Source: Pohlia nutans
Taxonomy: Eukaryota > Streptophyta > Bryopsida > Bryales > Mniaceae
Assembly: GCA_022496805.1 (NCBI GenBank)
Contig: CM040088.1
Span: 41,567,436 to 41,631,435 of the forward strand
Length of the DNA stretch: 64,000 nucleotides
Direction of reading: 5' to 3'
A program made the position numbers and the translations under genes. The notes beneath the pieces are model-generated. The model saw only the letters and a program-made list of their open reading frames with translations. It was not told where the DNA came from and did not search any database. This document shows, one piece after another, positions 55,138-64,000 of this stretch. Position 1 is the first letter of the stretch. The number at the start of each line of letters is the position of its first letter.

Positions 55138-56603
55138 CCCCTAAAGGACTAGGGGGGTGTGTAGAACTTTGCTCTTGTTTTCGTGATTAGCTCTTGTAAC
55201 AACCTCAATTCCTCATTGATGTGGGGTAATTTTGACGATTTGCACCGTTGAAATTAAAGAAAATTTGCGTAGCTTTTGTATGAAAAAAGGATCAACAAAA
55301 TTGCACAATTTTTGAGAAAATGCCACAGTTGAGAAGATTGATGGAACTCGTTTGGGGTATTTTGTACACATGCTAAAATCGGATTGTTCAAAAGTGCTCC
55401 AAAAATTTTGAAGTTTTTATTGTGCATAAATATCATCATTTTTAACCCCTAAATTTTTGAGCGACCATATTCTGGTCGTTCCACTTTTTGGGCAACCTCT
55501 AGGGAAAACCTCAGTGTAGCTTCCAAAAAACTACACTCTACATGTCGCACTTCGTTTCATGTCATTCCGGTAAGTATTGCAAAAGTTATAAGCATTTGAA
55601 GTTTTTGCAGCGAGATCGGGCAGCAAGAATTTAATTATTTTTTACTCTTTTTCAAAATTTCTTTTTTGATTCATGATTGGTTGATCTTTATCTACAAATG
55701 AAGCTTTAAATGTACCCATTTTGAGCAATGGGATAAAAGTTATGAGGAGATCTGTTTTTTGGGTAGTTTGGACAAAAAAAACTTTGAAGCTCATTTCTAA
55801 ACTCAATTTTCAATATTTTTTAATGAAATAAAAGGCACTAGGTGAAGATTTCCAAGTACAACATTCTCACCGTTAAGATTGACATTTTACAATTCCATGT
55901 CAAACTTATTAATGATTTTCTTTTTCCTTTCACTTTGTACCCACTTCTAGTAATTGTTTTATGAAAAAATTAATATGAGCTTTTTTCTTACAAGATTTTA
56001 TATTTGAAGACTTAACTCAATTGTTAACATGGCCTTGCCATTCATTGAATTTCTAACCCATTCAAAAAAAAGATATTAATTTCTAAAGTTCAAATTTGTC
56101 ACCGGATTGAACCCCAAAAAATCTTCTTTTGCAACTTTGATCCTTATAATCTAAGAATCTAATGGTCATTTTGCTCTCAAATTTTGTGCTCACATGAAAA
56201 TTCAAGTTGGGTATTAAATCTTACGGTTAAATGATGAAAAAACTAAAAAACATATGATTTCTTCTGCAACTTCCAAATGCTGCGTTTTTCATGGTTTTTT
56301 GTGAGAATACGGTCCTGGTCCTTTAGGGGTTAAACATGTGATAAAAATTTCACGTAATTTGGAGGTGTGAGGAGGAAGATATGAGGGTCTGAAGTAACAC
56401 CCAAATAGCCTCCTTGCAACTCAAAAAAATCACCAAAAATCGCACACTTCATGAATTTCCGATCAGGAAGTACTTACAGATTGAGCTCTCAAAAAGAGCT
56501 AGGGTCTCTTTGTTGCTCATCCTACAATTCAAAGCCCAAGAAACCGAATTTCCTCACTTTCTAGTTCTAGAAGCCGCATGGGGACCTTATGGTCCTTTAG
56601 GGG
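55138..56603. mobile_element. TTAA-flanked element, family I, split by a nested TTAA element
   Basis: TTAA at 55134-55137 and 56604-56607. Ends CCCCTAAAGGACTAGG and CCTTATGGTCCTTTAGGGG. Left arm 55138-55441 and right arm 56334-56603 are separated by the element at 55446-56329. A related copy in reverse is at 59931-60477. Confidence 0.75.
55446..56329. mobile_element. Nested TTAA element, about 880 bp
   Basis: TTAA at 55442-55445 and 56330-56333. Ends CCCCTAAATTTTTGAGCGACC and GGTCCTGGTCCTTTAGGGG. No frame of note. Confidence 0.75.
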
Positions 56604-56979
56604 TTAACATGAACTATCAACATGGGCCCCAAGAATCTTTTGGACAAATGTAATTTGTTTAAACCCATGATACGTTAAAAAAAAAAAAAATTGGTTAAAC
56701 TTTTCAATGGTAAGTCCATATACTTGAGTTGTATTCAAGTCGATTACGTTATTCTTTTGATTTTACATGGATTTCAACTCAAAAATTAACTTATAATCTT
56801 CTATACTTTAGCACCTTTTGGCTGTTTCGTTGGCAAAATTTTGAACTTGGTCTTGAAAATGATTTTTTTGTTTGCATTTTCAGGAATTAATAAAATAAAA
56901 CTTACAAAGTCTAATTTAAGCTACATTTCAAAAAATTCACCCTAGGAGGCACACTTTCAGCTCACTTGGAATCACTGCA

Positions 56980-57660
56980 ACTCCAAAGAGCACCTTGCAT
57001 TTTCTAAAAGAGAGAGGCCTAATATTTATTAAGAGAAATTGTGAGAGGAGGATGAGGAGAGAGAAATTTAAGAGCGATGGATATAAATAGGTGGAGATTC
57101 ACAAACAAGGGATGTAGATTAGCTACTCTTTCTCTAAGAAAAGACACCTTCTCTGCTTCTCACCTCTCGTAACATTCAGTAGCATGCACTGTCTCTACCT
57201 TCGCTCTACAATAGATGTGTGGAATATTTCACACCCAACAATACTTCATTAGTAGCTAAGTGGACAGGTGGAGGCTCAAGGTGATGAGCAAAGTGCATGA
57301 AGGAAAGGCAGTGGGCATGAAGGCTACTGAATGTTATGCTCTTTCCAAAAATGCTCACCATTATCTACAGTTGCAATAGAAACCCTAATTCTCTCCACTC
57401 AAGTGTTGCTCATCTCTCTCGCTACTCTCAAATCTTATTTTCTCAAGTGCAGCTCAAGGTCTCACTAATCTCTTTTAGTCACTTACTACCCATTATTTCT
57501 GGAGGGTCCATTATTGAATCGCGAGGGGCCATACTTGGATTGTGCCCAACGTGATAGAGTAGGTTGCCGTTCCAAAAACTGAAGCTGCTTCAATGAATGG
57601 CGTGGGAGAATAGGAATTGACCTGTGAGCTCGCTCAGTTGTTGACACTGTGGTATCGAGA
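56980..57660 (+). repeat. Possible LTR remnant followed by a primer-binding-like site
   Basis: A TATA-like TATAAATAGG near 57080 is followed by pyrimidine-rich sequence. TGGTATCGAGAC at about 57650 resembles the tRNA-iMet primer-binding site TGGTATCAGAGC of plant LTR retrotransposons. No gag or pol domain was recognised. Part of the leader-like sequence resembles 34430-34900. Confidence 0.3.
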
Positions 57661-57924
57661 CGGCAGCTCCGTCGATTGTGAAGATGAAGCTTCAATGGGT
57701 GTTTCTCTTTCAGAACATGATTTATACCCTCAAAAAACGCATGCCATGTTCGTGATGTATACTGAGAATCAGCCAGCAGATCCAGCAAATCGGAACATGA
57801 TTTTGCTATTGATAAATTGTACGAAAGTAAAACTAGTAACTAATACGGTCCAGCACAGGACCCTACCTAAAACATGCTTGTTGATTTCATCCATGAACAT
57901 TTCAATTTTCTTCACACCAATGTT

Positions 57925-58057
57925 CAAAATCAACCAGATAGATAGATAGAAACTCCGGTCCTCTTTCGAAGGTCGGCGTGAATAAAGTGTCCGTTTGTAA
58001 TGTCAATGACTCAGTGCCCACCGGACAAAGGGCCATTGGAACAAACAAAATCAACCA
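57925..58057 (-). mobile_element. Short 3' end of the RLE-type LINE, with 12-bp TSD
   Basis: Direct repeats CAAAATCAACCA at 57925-57936 and 58046-58057 enclose 109 bp. Read on the minus strand this is the LINE 3' end: GTCCGGTGGGCACTGAG, TTTATTCACGCCGACCTTCG, GAGGACCGG, then a TATC tail. Severe 5' truncation. Confidence 0.88.
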
Positions 58058-58081
58058 TATATATTAAGTCTAGTTTGCAAA

Positions 58082-58223
58082 CACTAGTAGGAATTTGGTT
58101 CTTTAAAACTGGTCCATTGTGACTGAAATGGTCCTTTGTGACTCAATTCTTTTAAAATCGACCTGTTTTTGGACCCTTCAAGTCACAATGGACCAATTTT
58201 AAAGCACCAAATTCCTATTGGTG
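58082..58223. mobile_element. CACTA-type MITE with AAA target duplication
   Basis: 142 bp. Ends CACTAGTAGGAATTTGGT and CCAAATTCCTATTGGTG. AAA on both sides. Inner arms 'AACTGGTCCATTGTGACT' and 'AGTCACAATGGACCAATTTT' pair strongly. Confidence 0.8.
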
Positions 58224-58229
58224 AAATTT

Positions 58230-59360
58230 GAAAGATTCCTCATATTGAGAATTTAATCTCATTTGCAAATTATCCCTACATGCATATACATTCCAAATTA
58301 AACTCTAAAGCCTCTTGACTACCATAGAGGTACGGTTTTTTTATTGGGTTTTCGGGTCATTTAATTTTAGGCTAGAAAGCTTACATGCAAGTGAATGAGG
58401 TGGCTTTTTTATACTATTTGAAAAACCTGGCGACGGATCTTTGTTTTTCCATACATCCTATCTTTTTCATCCAACCTATTTGCCTTTTGCGAAACCCTTC
58501 ATAGATCGTGTCTTATTCATCCAATATCTTGGCATTTTCATTCATTGCATGTGGCTCACAAAATCTCATCTTGGCTTACAACCAATGCGTGCCACTGCCT
58601 TGGTGGCTACATGAGGTGGGATTTCTCTCATTATGTTCCCACATGCTCATTTTCCTAGTGGATTTCTGAAACAAACTGGCTGTAAAAAGCCAAAAAAGAA
58701 AAAAAGAAACCCTGCATTGAGTGTGCTTTATTTCATCATTACTAGTGTTATCTATGTGGAATTTAAAGTTCTCAACCGATGTAGGAATTTAAGTTATGTG
58801 ACTTGATTTGAACAAAAGAAAAAACTTTTGTCAAAATAGAGAACCTTCTATGGTATATCTTTTTATAAATACATTGATCTTTAAAAGGCCCTTGGGGTCC
58901 CTCTCTACAACCCATATTTAGCCTTATAATTGTTCAAATGTAATTTAACATATGAAGTGCGATATATTGTTATATACATATTATCATGATTATTAATTTA
59001 CTTTGTACTGAAAAGTGTTTGGTCATTGTTATTTTCATCAAATACCACCAAATATAGAATATACTATACGGATCCAAAGGGCTTTTGAGCCATCCAAGGG
59101 CCAAAACCATAGTTTTCATGGACTGCTTGTGTGCTTGAATTGTCCACATACGCCCGCCTAATTAGCCTTACGCTTGTTCCACATTGAAATAATTAAGCAT
59201 ATTTGGAAATGTTCTTTAGAATTTCAGGCATTTTCATATAATATCAGTATCAAATTCTTAATTTGTCCATTTCTAAGGACATAAGGACTGCTTTATTTGT
59301 CCATTTGTATCCAAAGGACACAGTTGATGATTCAAAACTATCCAATATGATAACCTTAAC
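58230..59360. other. No gene recognised
   Basis: No frame with family resemblance, no RNA gene and no clear inverted ends. Confidence 0.45.
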
Positions 59361-59366
59361 CCTGAA

Positions 59367-59926
59367 CCCCTAAACGTCCTCACCCCTCTCTAAATTTGGA
59401 GAATTTCAAAGATCTTTTATAAAATGTAACTAAGAGGGATATTTTGAACTTGGTGCATGAATAAAAGTTGTACATTATGATTTTTAGATTCTATCCACAT
59501 GGATAGATCTACAATTGCTATCACCAATATTTTTGTATAAAATTTGAAATTTGAAATTTGAAATTATTTTGTAATTCAATTATAAATAAGATATTGACAA
59601 TTGAAATTTTTTGCGATGGGTTGAAATGTAGTACTCTAAGTGCAGTGATTTTTATAGATTTTGTGGTTGCTTAATTTGATGAGTTTATTTTTTCAAGTGC
59701 ACATTTAGACTAAAATTTTCAATTTTTTTAGTGAATCACTCAACATGAAATGAGGCATGAAAATTTCACAAATCATCCCCTTTCTAATCGGATCACACAT
59801 GCATGAAGCTAACTTCCCATAAAATCTACCACAAAAATTTCACGCTGCAAAAAAATCACCACGGATGAAAAGACGGCAAGTGATTTTGTACATCAAGCGT
59901 TTTCTGCTTGGTTGGGCAGTTAGGGG
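59367..59926. mobile_element. TTAA-type MITE, family B, copy 3 (reverse orientation)
   Basis: TGAA (decayed TTAA) at 59363-59366 and TTAA at 59927-59930. Ends CCCCTAAACGTCC and GGGCAGTTAGGGG. Interior is the reverse complement of 8287-8854. Confidence 0.75.
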
Positions 59927-59930
59927 TTAA

Positions 59931-60475
59931 AGGGCCATAAGGTTCCCACGTGGCTTCTGGAACTAGAAAGTGAGGAAACTCGAGTTGTTGGGTTGTGAAA
60001 TGTAGGGTGACCAACGAAAAAGACCCTAGCTCTTTTTGAGTGTTGAATCCATGTGTACCTCCCAATTGGAAATTCATGAAGTGTGTGATTTTAAGTGATT
60101 CTTTTGAGCTGAAAAGCGGTTGTTTTGACGTCACTTTAGACCCTCATATCTTCTTCTTCACACCTCTAAATTAAGTGATTTTTTTTTTCAAGAGTTTAAA
60201 ATGACGATTTCTAAGTATGGTAAAAATTTCAAAAATTTTGAAGCACTTTTGGACAATTTGATTTTAGCATATGTACAAAATACACCGAACGAGTTCCATC
60301 AATTTTCTCAATAGTGGCATTTTCTCAAAAATTGTGCAATTTCGTCGATCCCTTTTTCATACGATAGCTACGTAAGTCTTTTTTAATTTCAGTGGTGCCA
60401 ATTGTCAAAATTACCCCATACCAATGAGGAATTGAGCTTGTTACAAGAGGTGTCAACAAAGCAAGAGCTAAGCTC

Positions 60476-60477
<2 letters not shown>
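59931..60477 (-). mobile_element. TTAA-type element, family I, reverse copy cut by poly-C
   Basis: Begins AGGGCCATAAGGTTCCC directly after the TTAA shared with the previous element. It then matches the outer element at 55138-56603 in reverse, without its nested insert. It ends in a 30-bp poly-C run, so the far terminus is not seen. Confidence 0.65.

Positions 60478-60507
<30 letters not shown>
60478..60507 (+). repeat. Poly-C tract, 30 bp
   Basis: Uninterrupted run of 30 C in AT-rich DNA. Length is prone to slippage or assembly error. Confidence 0.9.
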
Positions 60508-60509
60508 TT

Positions 60510-61500
60510 TTAATTGTTATTTGTAAAAGCAAATGACTAAAATGAAAAAATAAAATAAAATAAAATAGTTTTGGGAAAGTGCAATAGTACAATATTACAC
60601 TAGATTTTGTGGTAAAGTTTTCAACAACTTTGACTACATTGATTACCAAATTTAATCATTTGAAGTTTATTTATTTATTCTCTGAGTGCCCGACATATCA
60701 ACAAACTTTTATTATTTGGACTATCCACTTCAAACGGGACGGACAATGAGAGTGACACAAAAACTACATACTACTATTAAAGATATATCATTTTTTGAGT
60801 ACTTAGACGATTTGTAACTAAAAGTTGGTTCTCCTTGGACATTGACGTGCGTGCACCACTATCCGTTATATAATAAATGATTTGTCTTTTGGAATGCGTG
60901 AGAAGTCGTGATTAAATAAGAGCCACTTTACATATGAAGTCGAGCCCATTTAGATGTGTAAGAGGGCTCAAATCCTCACCTCTCATTGGTTTAAATTCTG
61001 AAATCAGCCCCAACCCCTTTACACCAAGACTTGAGGCCAAAATTTTGAAACCAAATTTTTTTAAAAATAAAAATGACAAGGTCTGACACTTTGACATGGG
61101 CCCAACTCCAAGAATTGGGTGCATCCAAAATAGAAGACGAATTTGTAGGCTTGTGCCCGTTTTCATATTTTCAAAAAAAAAATCCTCTACATATTTGGTT
61201 TTTTTTCGTTAATTTTTTTTTTCAACTATCAAAACTCCTAGACTATTTGCAAATTTGAATGGCTCTTTTTGGTCTCTTTTTCCCTTCATCTTCGACCGTC
61301 TCTCTAGACCCAATGCCATTAGACATGGGAGAAATGGCCTCCGCTAAATTCTTATTATATCGAGTACTTGAGGCTGGGTTTAAGTCTAATACAAGCTGAA
61401 ATTTGGTTGAATTGGGTCAAGAAAAAATGGCCTCAACTTCATATGTAATGCGGCCCTAATTTGTAAACCACTTCTTTTAGGATAGTATAACTTGTCAGCA
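60510..61500. other. No gene; one Stowaway-like fragment
   Basis: About 60715-60800 shares 'ACTTCAAACGGGACGGACAA', 'TGAGAGTGACAC' and 'ACATACTACTATTAAA' with the MITE at 7908-8136. The rest shows no gene. Confidence 0.4.
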
Positions 61501-61502
61501 TA

Positions 61503-61802
61503 TATTAGGAGAAAGGTGGGGTCTCCAAAAGGCCTTTGGTTTTCTCACGTACAGTGAAATTTCAGTGGTGCCCACACGTTTTTCCCGCTGGCACCAATGG
61601 TGCCACGACGCTGCCAGCAATGCAGTTCCGTGGATCGAACCAATCGACGCTGCTAGCACTGCCAACACTGCGGCTTCCGACACTGTCAGTGGGCAGCGAT
61701 GAGGACCAATGGTGCCACCATCGGAGGGGTGTTTGGGCAGACCAGTCACCTAACCCGGGCTGCCTTACAGGGCCTTTTGGGGACCCCACATTTCCCCTAA
61801 TG
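61503..61802. mobile_element. GC-rich inverted-repeat element, about 300 bp
   Basis: Ends ATTAGGAGAAAGGTGGGGTC and the near complement (GGACCCCACATTTCCCCTAAT), extending through CCAAAAGGCC / GGCCTTTTGG. The interior is markedly GC-rich compared with the window, suggesting a different origin. No target duplication fixed. Confidence 0.7.
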
Positions 61803-61829
61803 TAACAAACATTCTATAAAAATGCATTA

Positions 61830-62050
61830 AAGTAGGGGCACCCAAAACCAACACTGTACCCCAATTCCGATACTTTTTAGACACAACAGTCATTTTAGAA
61901 TGTAAATCTTGGTAGACCATAGATAACTTATCATTTTGCTCAACAAACAATAAGGGCTCTATGATGTGCATAGAGTTGCATTTTAAAATGATAGCATGGT
62001 TTAAAAAATATCAGAATTGGGTACACTGTTGATTTTGGGTGCTCCTACCT
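61830..62050. mobile_element. TA-flanked MITE (GGTAGGAGCACC family)
   Basis: TA at 61828-61829 and 62051-62052. Ends AAGTAGGGGCACCCAAAACC (one change) and GATTTTGGGTGCTCCTACCT. Third close copy of the family. It lies about 580 bp upstream of the HD-domain gene start. Confidence 0.75.
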
Positions 62051-62329
62051 TAGGGGGTGTCACACCTCTTTCTTCCCATTCTCAATCTTTAGAGAATGTG
62101 TACGTGACACTTTCTTCTTGAATTGTGGAGAAACCATTCTTTGAAAATTGAGAAGTTTCAATATTCTTCTCCTCTGAAGGTGAAGAATGGGCGTGAAAAT
62201 TGAGAAGCAGTGGAGAAGATTGAGAAGCCGTGACCATTCTCATTCTTCTCTCGGTCTCAAGGGGAGTCACACCTTCTTCATGCAGGATGGCCAGAATTGT
62301 AACACGCTCCAAATCCCAGGGACGGATGA

Positions 62330-62412
62330 CCGAGACGTAACGGATGACCGGAACATAACGGGCGGCCGATTTATAACGGTTGAATCTGTAACCGGCTAAT
62401 CTATAACGGTTG
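62330..62412 (+). promoter_or_regulatory. Cluster of TAACGG motifs upstream of the HD-domain gene
   Basis: Four copies of (T)AACGG, two of them as TATAACGGTTGA, lie within 75 bp and 220-300 bp upstream of the ATG at 62635. AACGG is the core of the plant mitosis-specific activator (MSA) element bound by MYB3R proteins. Whether they act as such here is an inference. Confidence 0.35.
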
Positions 62413-62634
62413 ATCTTCCCGGACATTGGTGGTGATGGATGGTTAATCGTTAGAATTTTGACGGCGAAGCGATTACTCTCCCATTTACACGCTTTGTGAG
62501 ATCTCCCTCTTCTTCAAGCTCTTTCACTTGCGGAGTACTTTGTGGCGGCTTGGATTGGAGTTTTTGTTGACAGGTTGTGGTTGATTCTTGCATAGGACGG
62601 AGGTTAATTTTTAGGTTTTTTGGTTAGAGCCAGG

Positions 62635-62733
62635 ATGGTGGCGTCCATGGATGATGGCTTCCCCAGAGACCATCGCCGCAAGTATAACAAGCTCTTCCAC
62701 GACAATGTGCATCGGAGCGTGTACATTGACTCT
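62635..62733 (+). CDS. First exon of a probable SAMHD1-like HD-domain phosphohydrolase
   Basis: ATG at 62635 opens 33 codons ending at a consensus donor (CT|GTAAGT, phase 0). The reading MVASMDDGFPRDHRRKYNKL then FHDNVHRSVYIDS resembles the N terminus of plant SAMHD1-type dNTP triphosphohydrolases, which read K-HDNVHGNIYLDPL ahead of an IDT-QFQRLR block. The next exon with that block was not found before 64000, so the gene either continues outside the window or is disrupted. If real, it would degrade dNTPs. The call rests on one short exon. An unrelated downstream frame at 63553-63744 is not assigned. Confidence 0.45.
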
Positions 62734-62809
62734 GTAAGTCCTCGTGTGCACGATTGTGGCTGTCGCAAATTATTTCAGAGTTTGAATTCTTCTCATGTCT
62801 TCGAAACTG

Positions 62810-63570
62810 GAAAGAAACTCGCACGCATTCAGTAAGTTTTTTCGGTTGAGAGTACGTCTGGAGACCTAATTCGTGATGTAGAAGCGAGGTTAAGTGATTT
62901 TACTGCTGGAATGCTACGCGTCTTCTTGAGAATTTGAATTTGCTTTCTTGATAACCTCGCCATTATGTCCAACGTGATCGTATTGTTGTTTTCACCGATC
63001 TTCGTCTCGTTTGTGGAATAAATCACAGCATCTGAAGAGTGTTGGAAAACATGAGCGTTTGGTGGTTAGGGTTTAGGATTTAGGAAGAACTGAAATTTCC
63101 ATGACTGGAAACTAACTCGCACGCATTCAGTAAGTTTTTCGGTTGAGTGTCTGGATACCTAATTCGTGATTTAGAAGCGTCGCTGCTGGAGGTTTAGTGA
63201 TTTTACTGCTGGATGCTAAGCGTCTTCTTGTGATGTGGAATTTTCTTTCTTGAAAACCTCGTCATTATGTCCAACGTGATTATATTGTCGTTTTCACCGG
63301 TCTTCGTCTCATTTGTTGAATAAATTACAGCATCTGAAGAAGGTTTAGGGTTTAGGGTTCAGGAACAACTGAAATTCCCATGAATGTTCGTAGGTCTTCC
63401 TGGTTGATCTACTCTTGTTTTCGTCATTCTGGTTTCTTGAGAAGTGGAACTTGCTTTATTGAAAACCTCGCCATTATGTCCAACGTGATCATATTATTGT
63501 TTTCACCGGTCTTCGTCTCGTTTGTTGAATAAATTACAGCATCTGAAGAGCGTTGGAAAACATGAGCGTT
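62810..63570 (+). repeat. Tandem repeat, about 300-bp unit, nearly three copies
   Basis: Units share 'TCGCACGCATTCAGTAAGTT', 'GACCTAATTCGTGAT', 'AACCTCGCCATTATGTCCAA', 'ATAAATTACAGCATCTGAAG' and a telobox-rich 'GGTTAGGGTTTAGG'. Starts at about 62817, 63116 and 63420 (last partial). It lies in the presumed first intron of the HD-domain gene. Confidence 0.7.
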
Positions 63571-64000
63571 TGGTGGTTAGGGTTTAGGGTGCAGGAAGAA
63601 CTGAATATTCTTAATTCTTCCTGGTTGATCTACTATTGTTTCGTCATTCTGGTTTCTTTTGGACGCAAGCAGCTCACGCGTTATGTAGAGGAGGCATTTC
63701 GCAAGGTACTGAATGAACATGAAGGCATGAAGGGATGCCCTTAAGTAACGCTGTGCAGTTTAGTGGTGATGTTTGTTGATGCCTAAGGAATTTTTACTGT
63801 TCATTATCACTCCATCTATCGTTATTTTCAAATGTACCGCTATCCTGATCATGCCTTGGGAGGAGCTCCACTGTACTGTAGCGGATTAGGATAGCATACG
63901 AGTCTTCCTTAGAACTGCTAATTATGCAAACAACTTATCAGGATTACTCACGTAACATATGTAATGTGAGGGATATTATAAGGTCTGTTTCGTAGCAGAA
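63571..64000 (+). other. Right edge of window, intron or unassigned sequence
   Basis: A plus-strand frame ends GRKQLTRYVEEAFRKVLNEH then EGMKGCP at 63744. It is not recognised and may be a small exon or chance. No further gene element seen. Confidence 0.3.

Noticed and set aside
57617..57949. 110-codon plus-strand frame as a host gene
   Set aside because: It runs into the target duplication and tail of a truncated LINE copy, and its start lies in LTR-like leader sequence. No domain recognised.

Overview
The window reads as nuclear DNA of a seedless land plant, most likely a bryophyte-grade lineage. It is AT-rich and has two well-resolved plant genes with long introns: a CERK1-type LysM receptor kinase and an NRT1/PTR (NPF) transporter. 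It also holds a decayed plant mitochondrial insert (atp1 with a group II intron, and nad3) and a very dense load of small inverted-repeat DNA transposons. The atp1 intron sits at the arginine-finger codon, a position I associate with bryophyte, perhaps moss, mitochondria. The species was not identified.

Layout. 0-9.5 kb: a decayed Tc1/mariner transposase, then a nested stack of repeats. Inside the stack is a 5'-truncated non-LTR retrotransposon whose open frame reads RNase H, CCHC finger and restriction-like endonuclease, bounded by a 12-bp target-site duplication. 10.2-14.4 kb: the mitochondrial insert. 15.26-27.55 kb (minus): LysM receptor kinase gene, 11 exons, 649 residues, every splice phase consistent. 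27.7-39.4 kb: promoter-side tandem repeats, a tRNA-derived SINE, MITEs and a complex palindrome. 39.6-41.7 kb (minus): a second LysM receptor gene with signal peptide, LysM ectodomain and membrane exon intact, but no kinase exon found. 42-47 kb: MITEs and unidentified sequence. 47.04-52.95 kb (minus): NPF transporter, 5 exons, 576 residues. 53-62 kb: repeats, including another 3' end of the retrotransposon. 62.6-64 kb (plus): first exon of a probable SAMHD1-like HD-domain gene that may run off the window, followed by tandem repeats.

The two LysM genes are same-strand neighbours with the same exon boundaries, so they look like a tandem duplication. The downstream copy keeps a full RD kinase and could transduce chitin-type signals. 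The upstream copy could at most be a kinase-less membrane receptor, or a dying gene. The NPF gene is a proton-coupled nitrate/peptide-type carrier with no visible functional link to them.

The repeat landscape is the most unusual part. (1) Many elements of about 230-900 bp have ends CCCCTAAA or CCCTTWA immediately inside TTAA, as expected for piggyBac/Kolobok-type transposition. (2) Several 120-195 bp CACTA-ended MITEs have exact 3-bp duplications. (3) Several families are flanked by TA (Tc1/mariner type), matching the transposase remnant at 1.8-2.5 kb. (4) Three 3' ends of one non-LTR family each have a clear target-site duplication and a different microsatellite tail.
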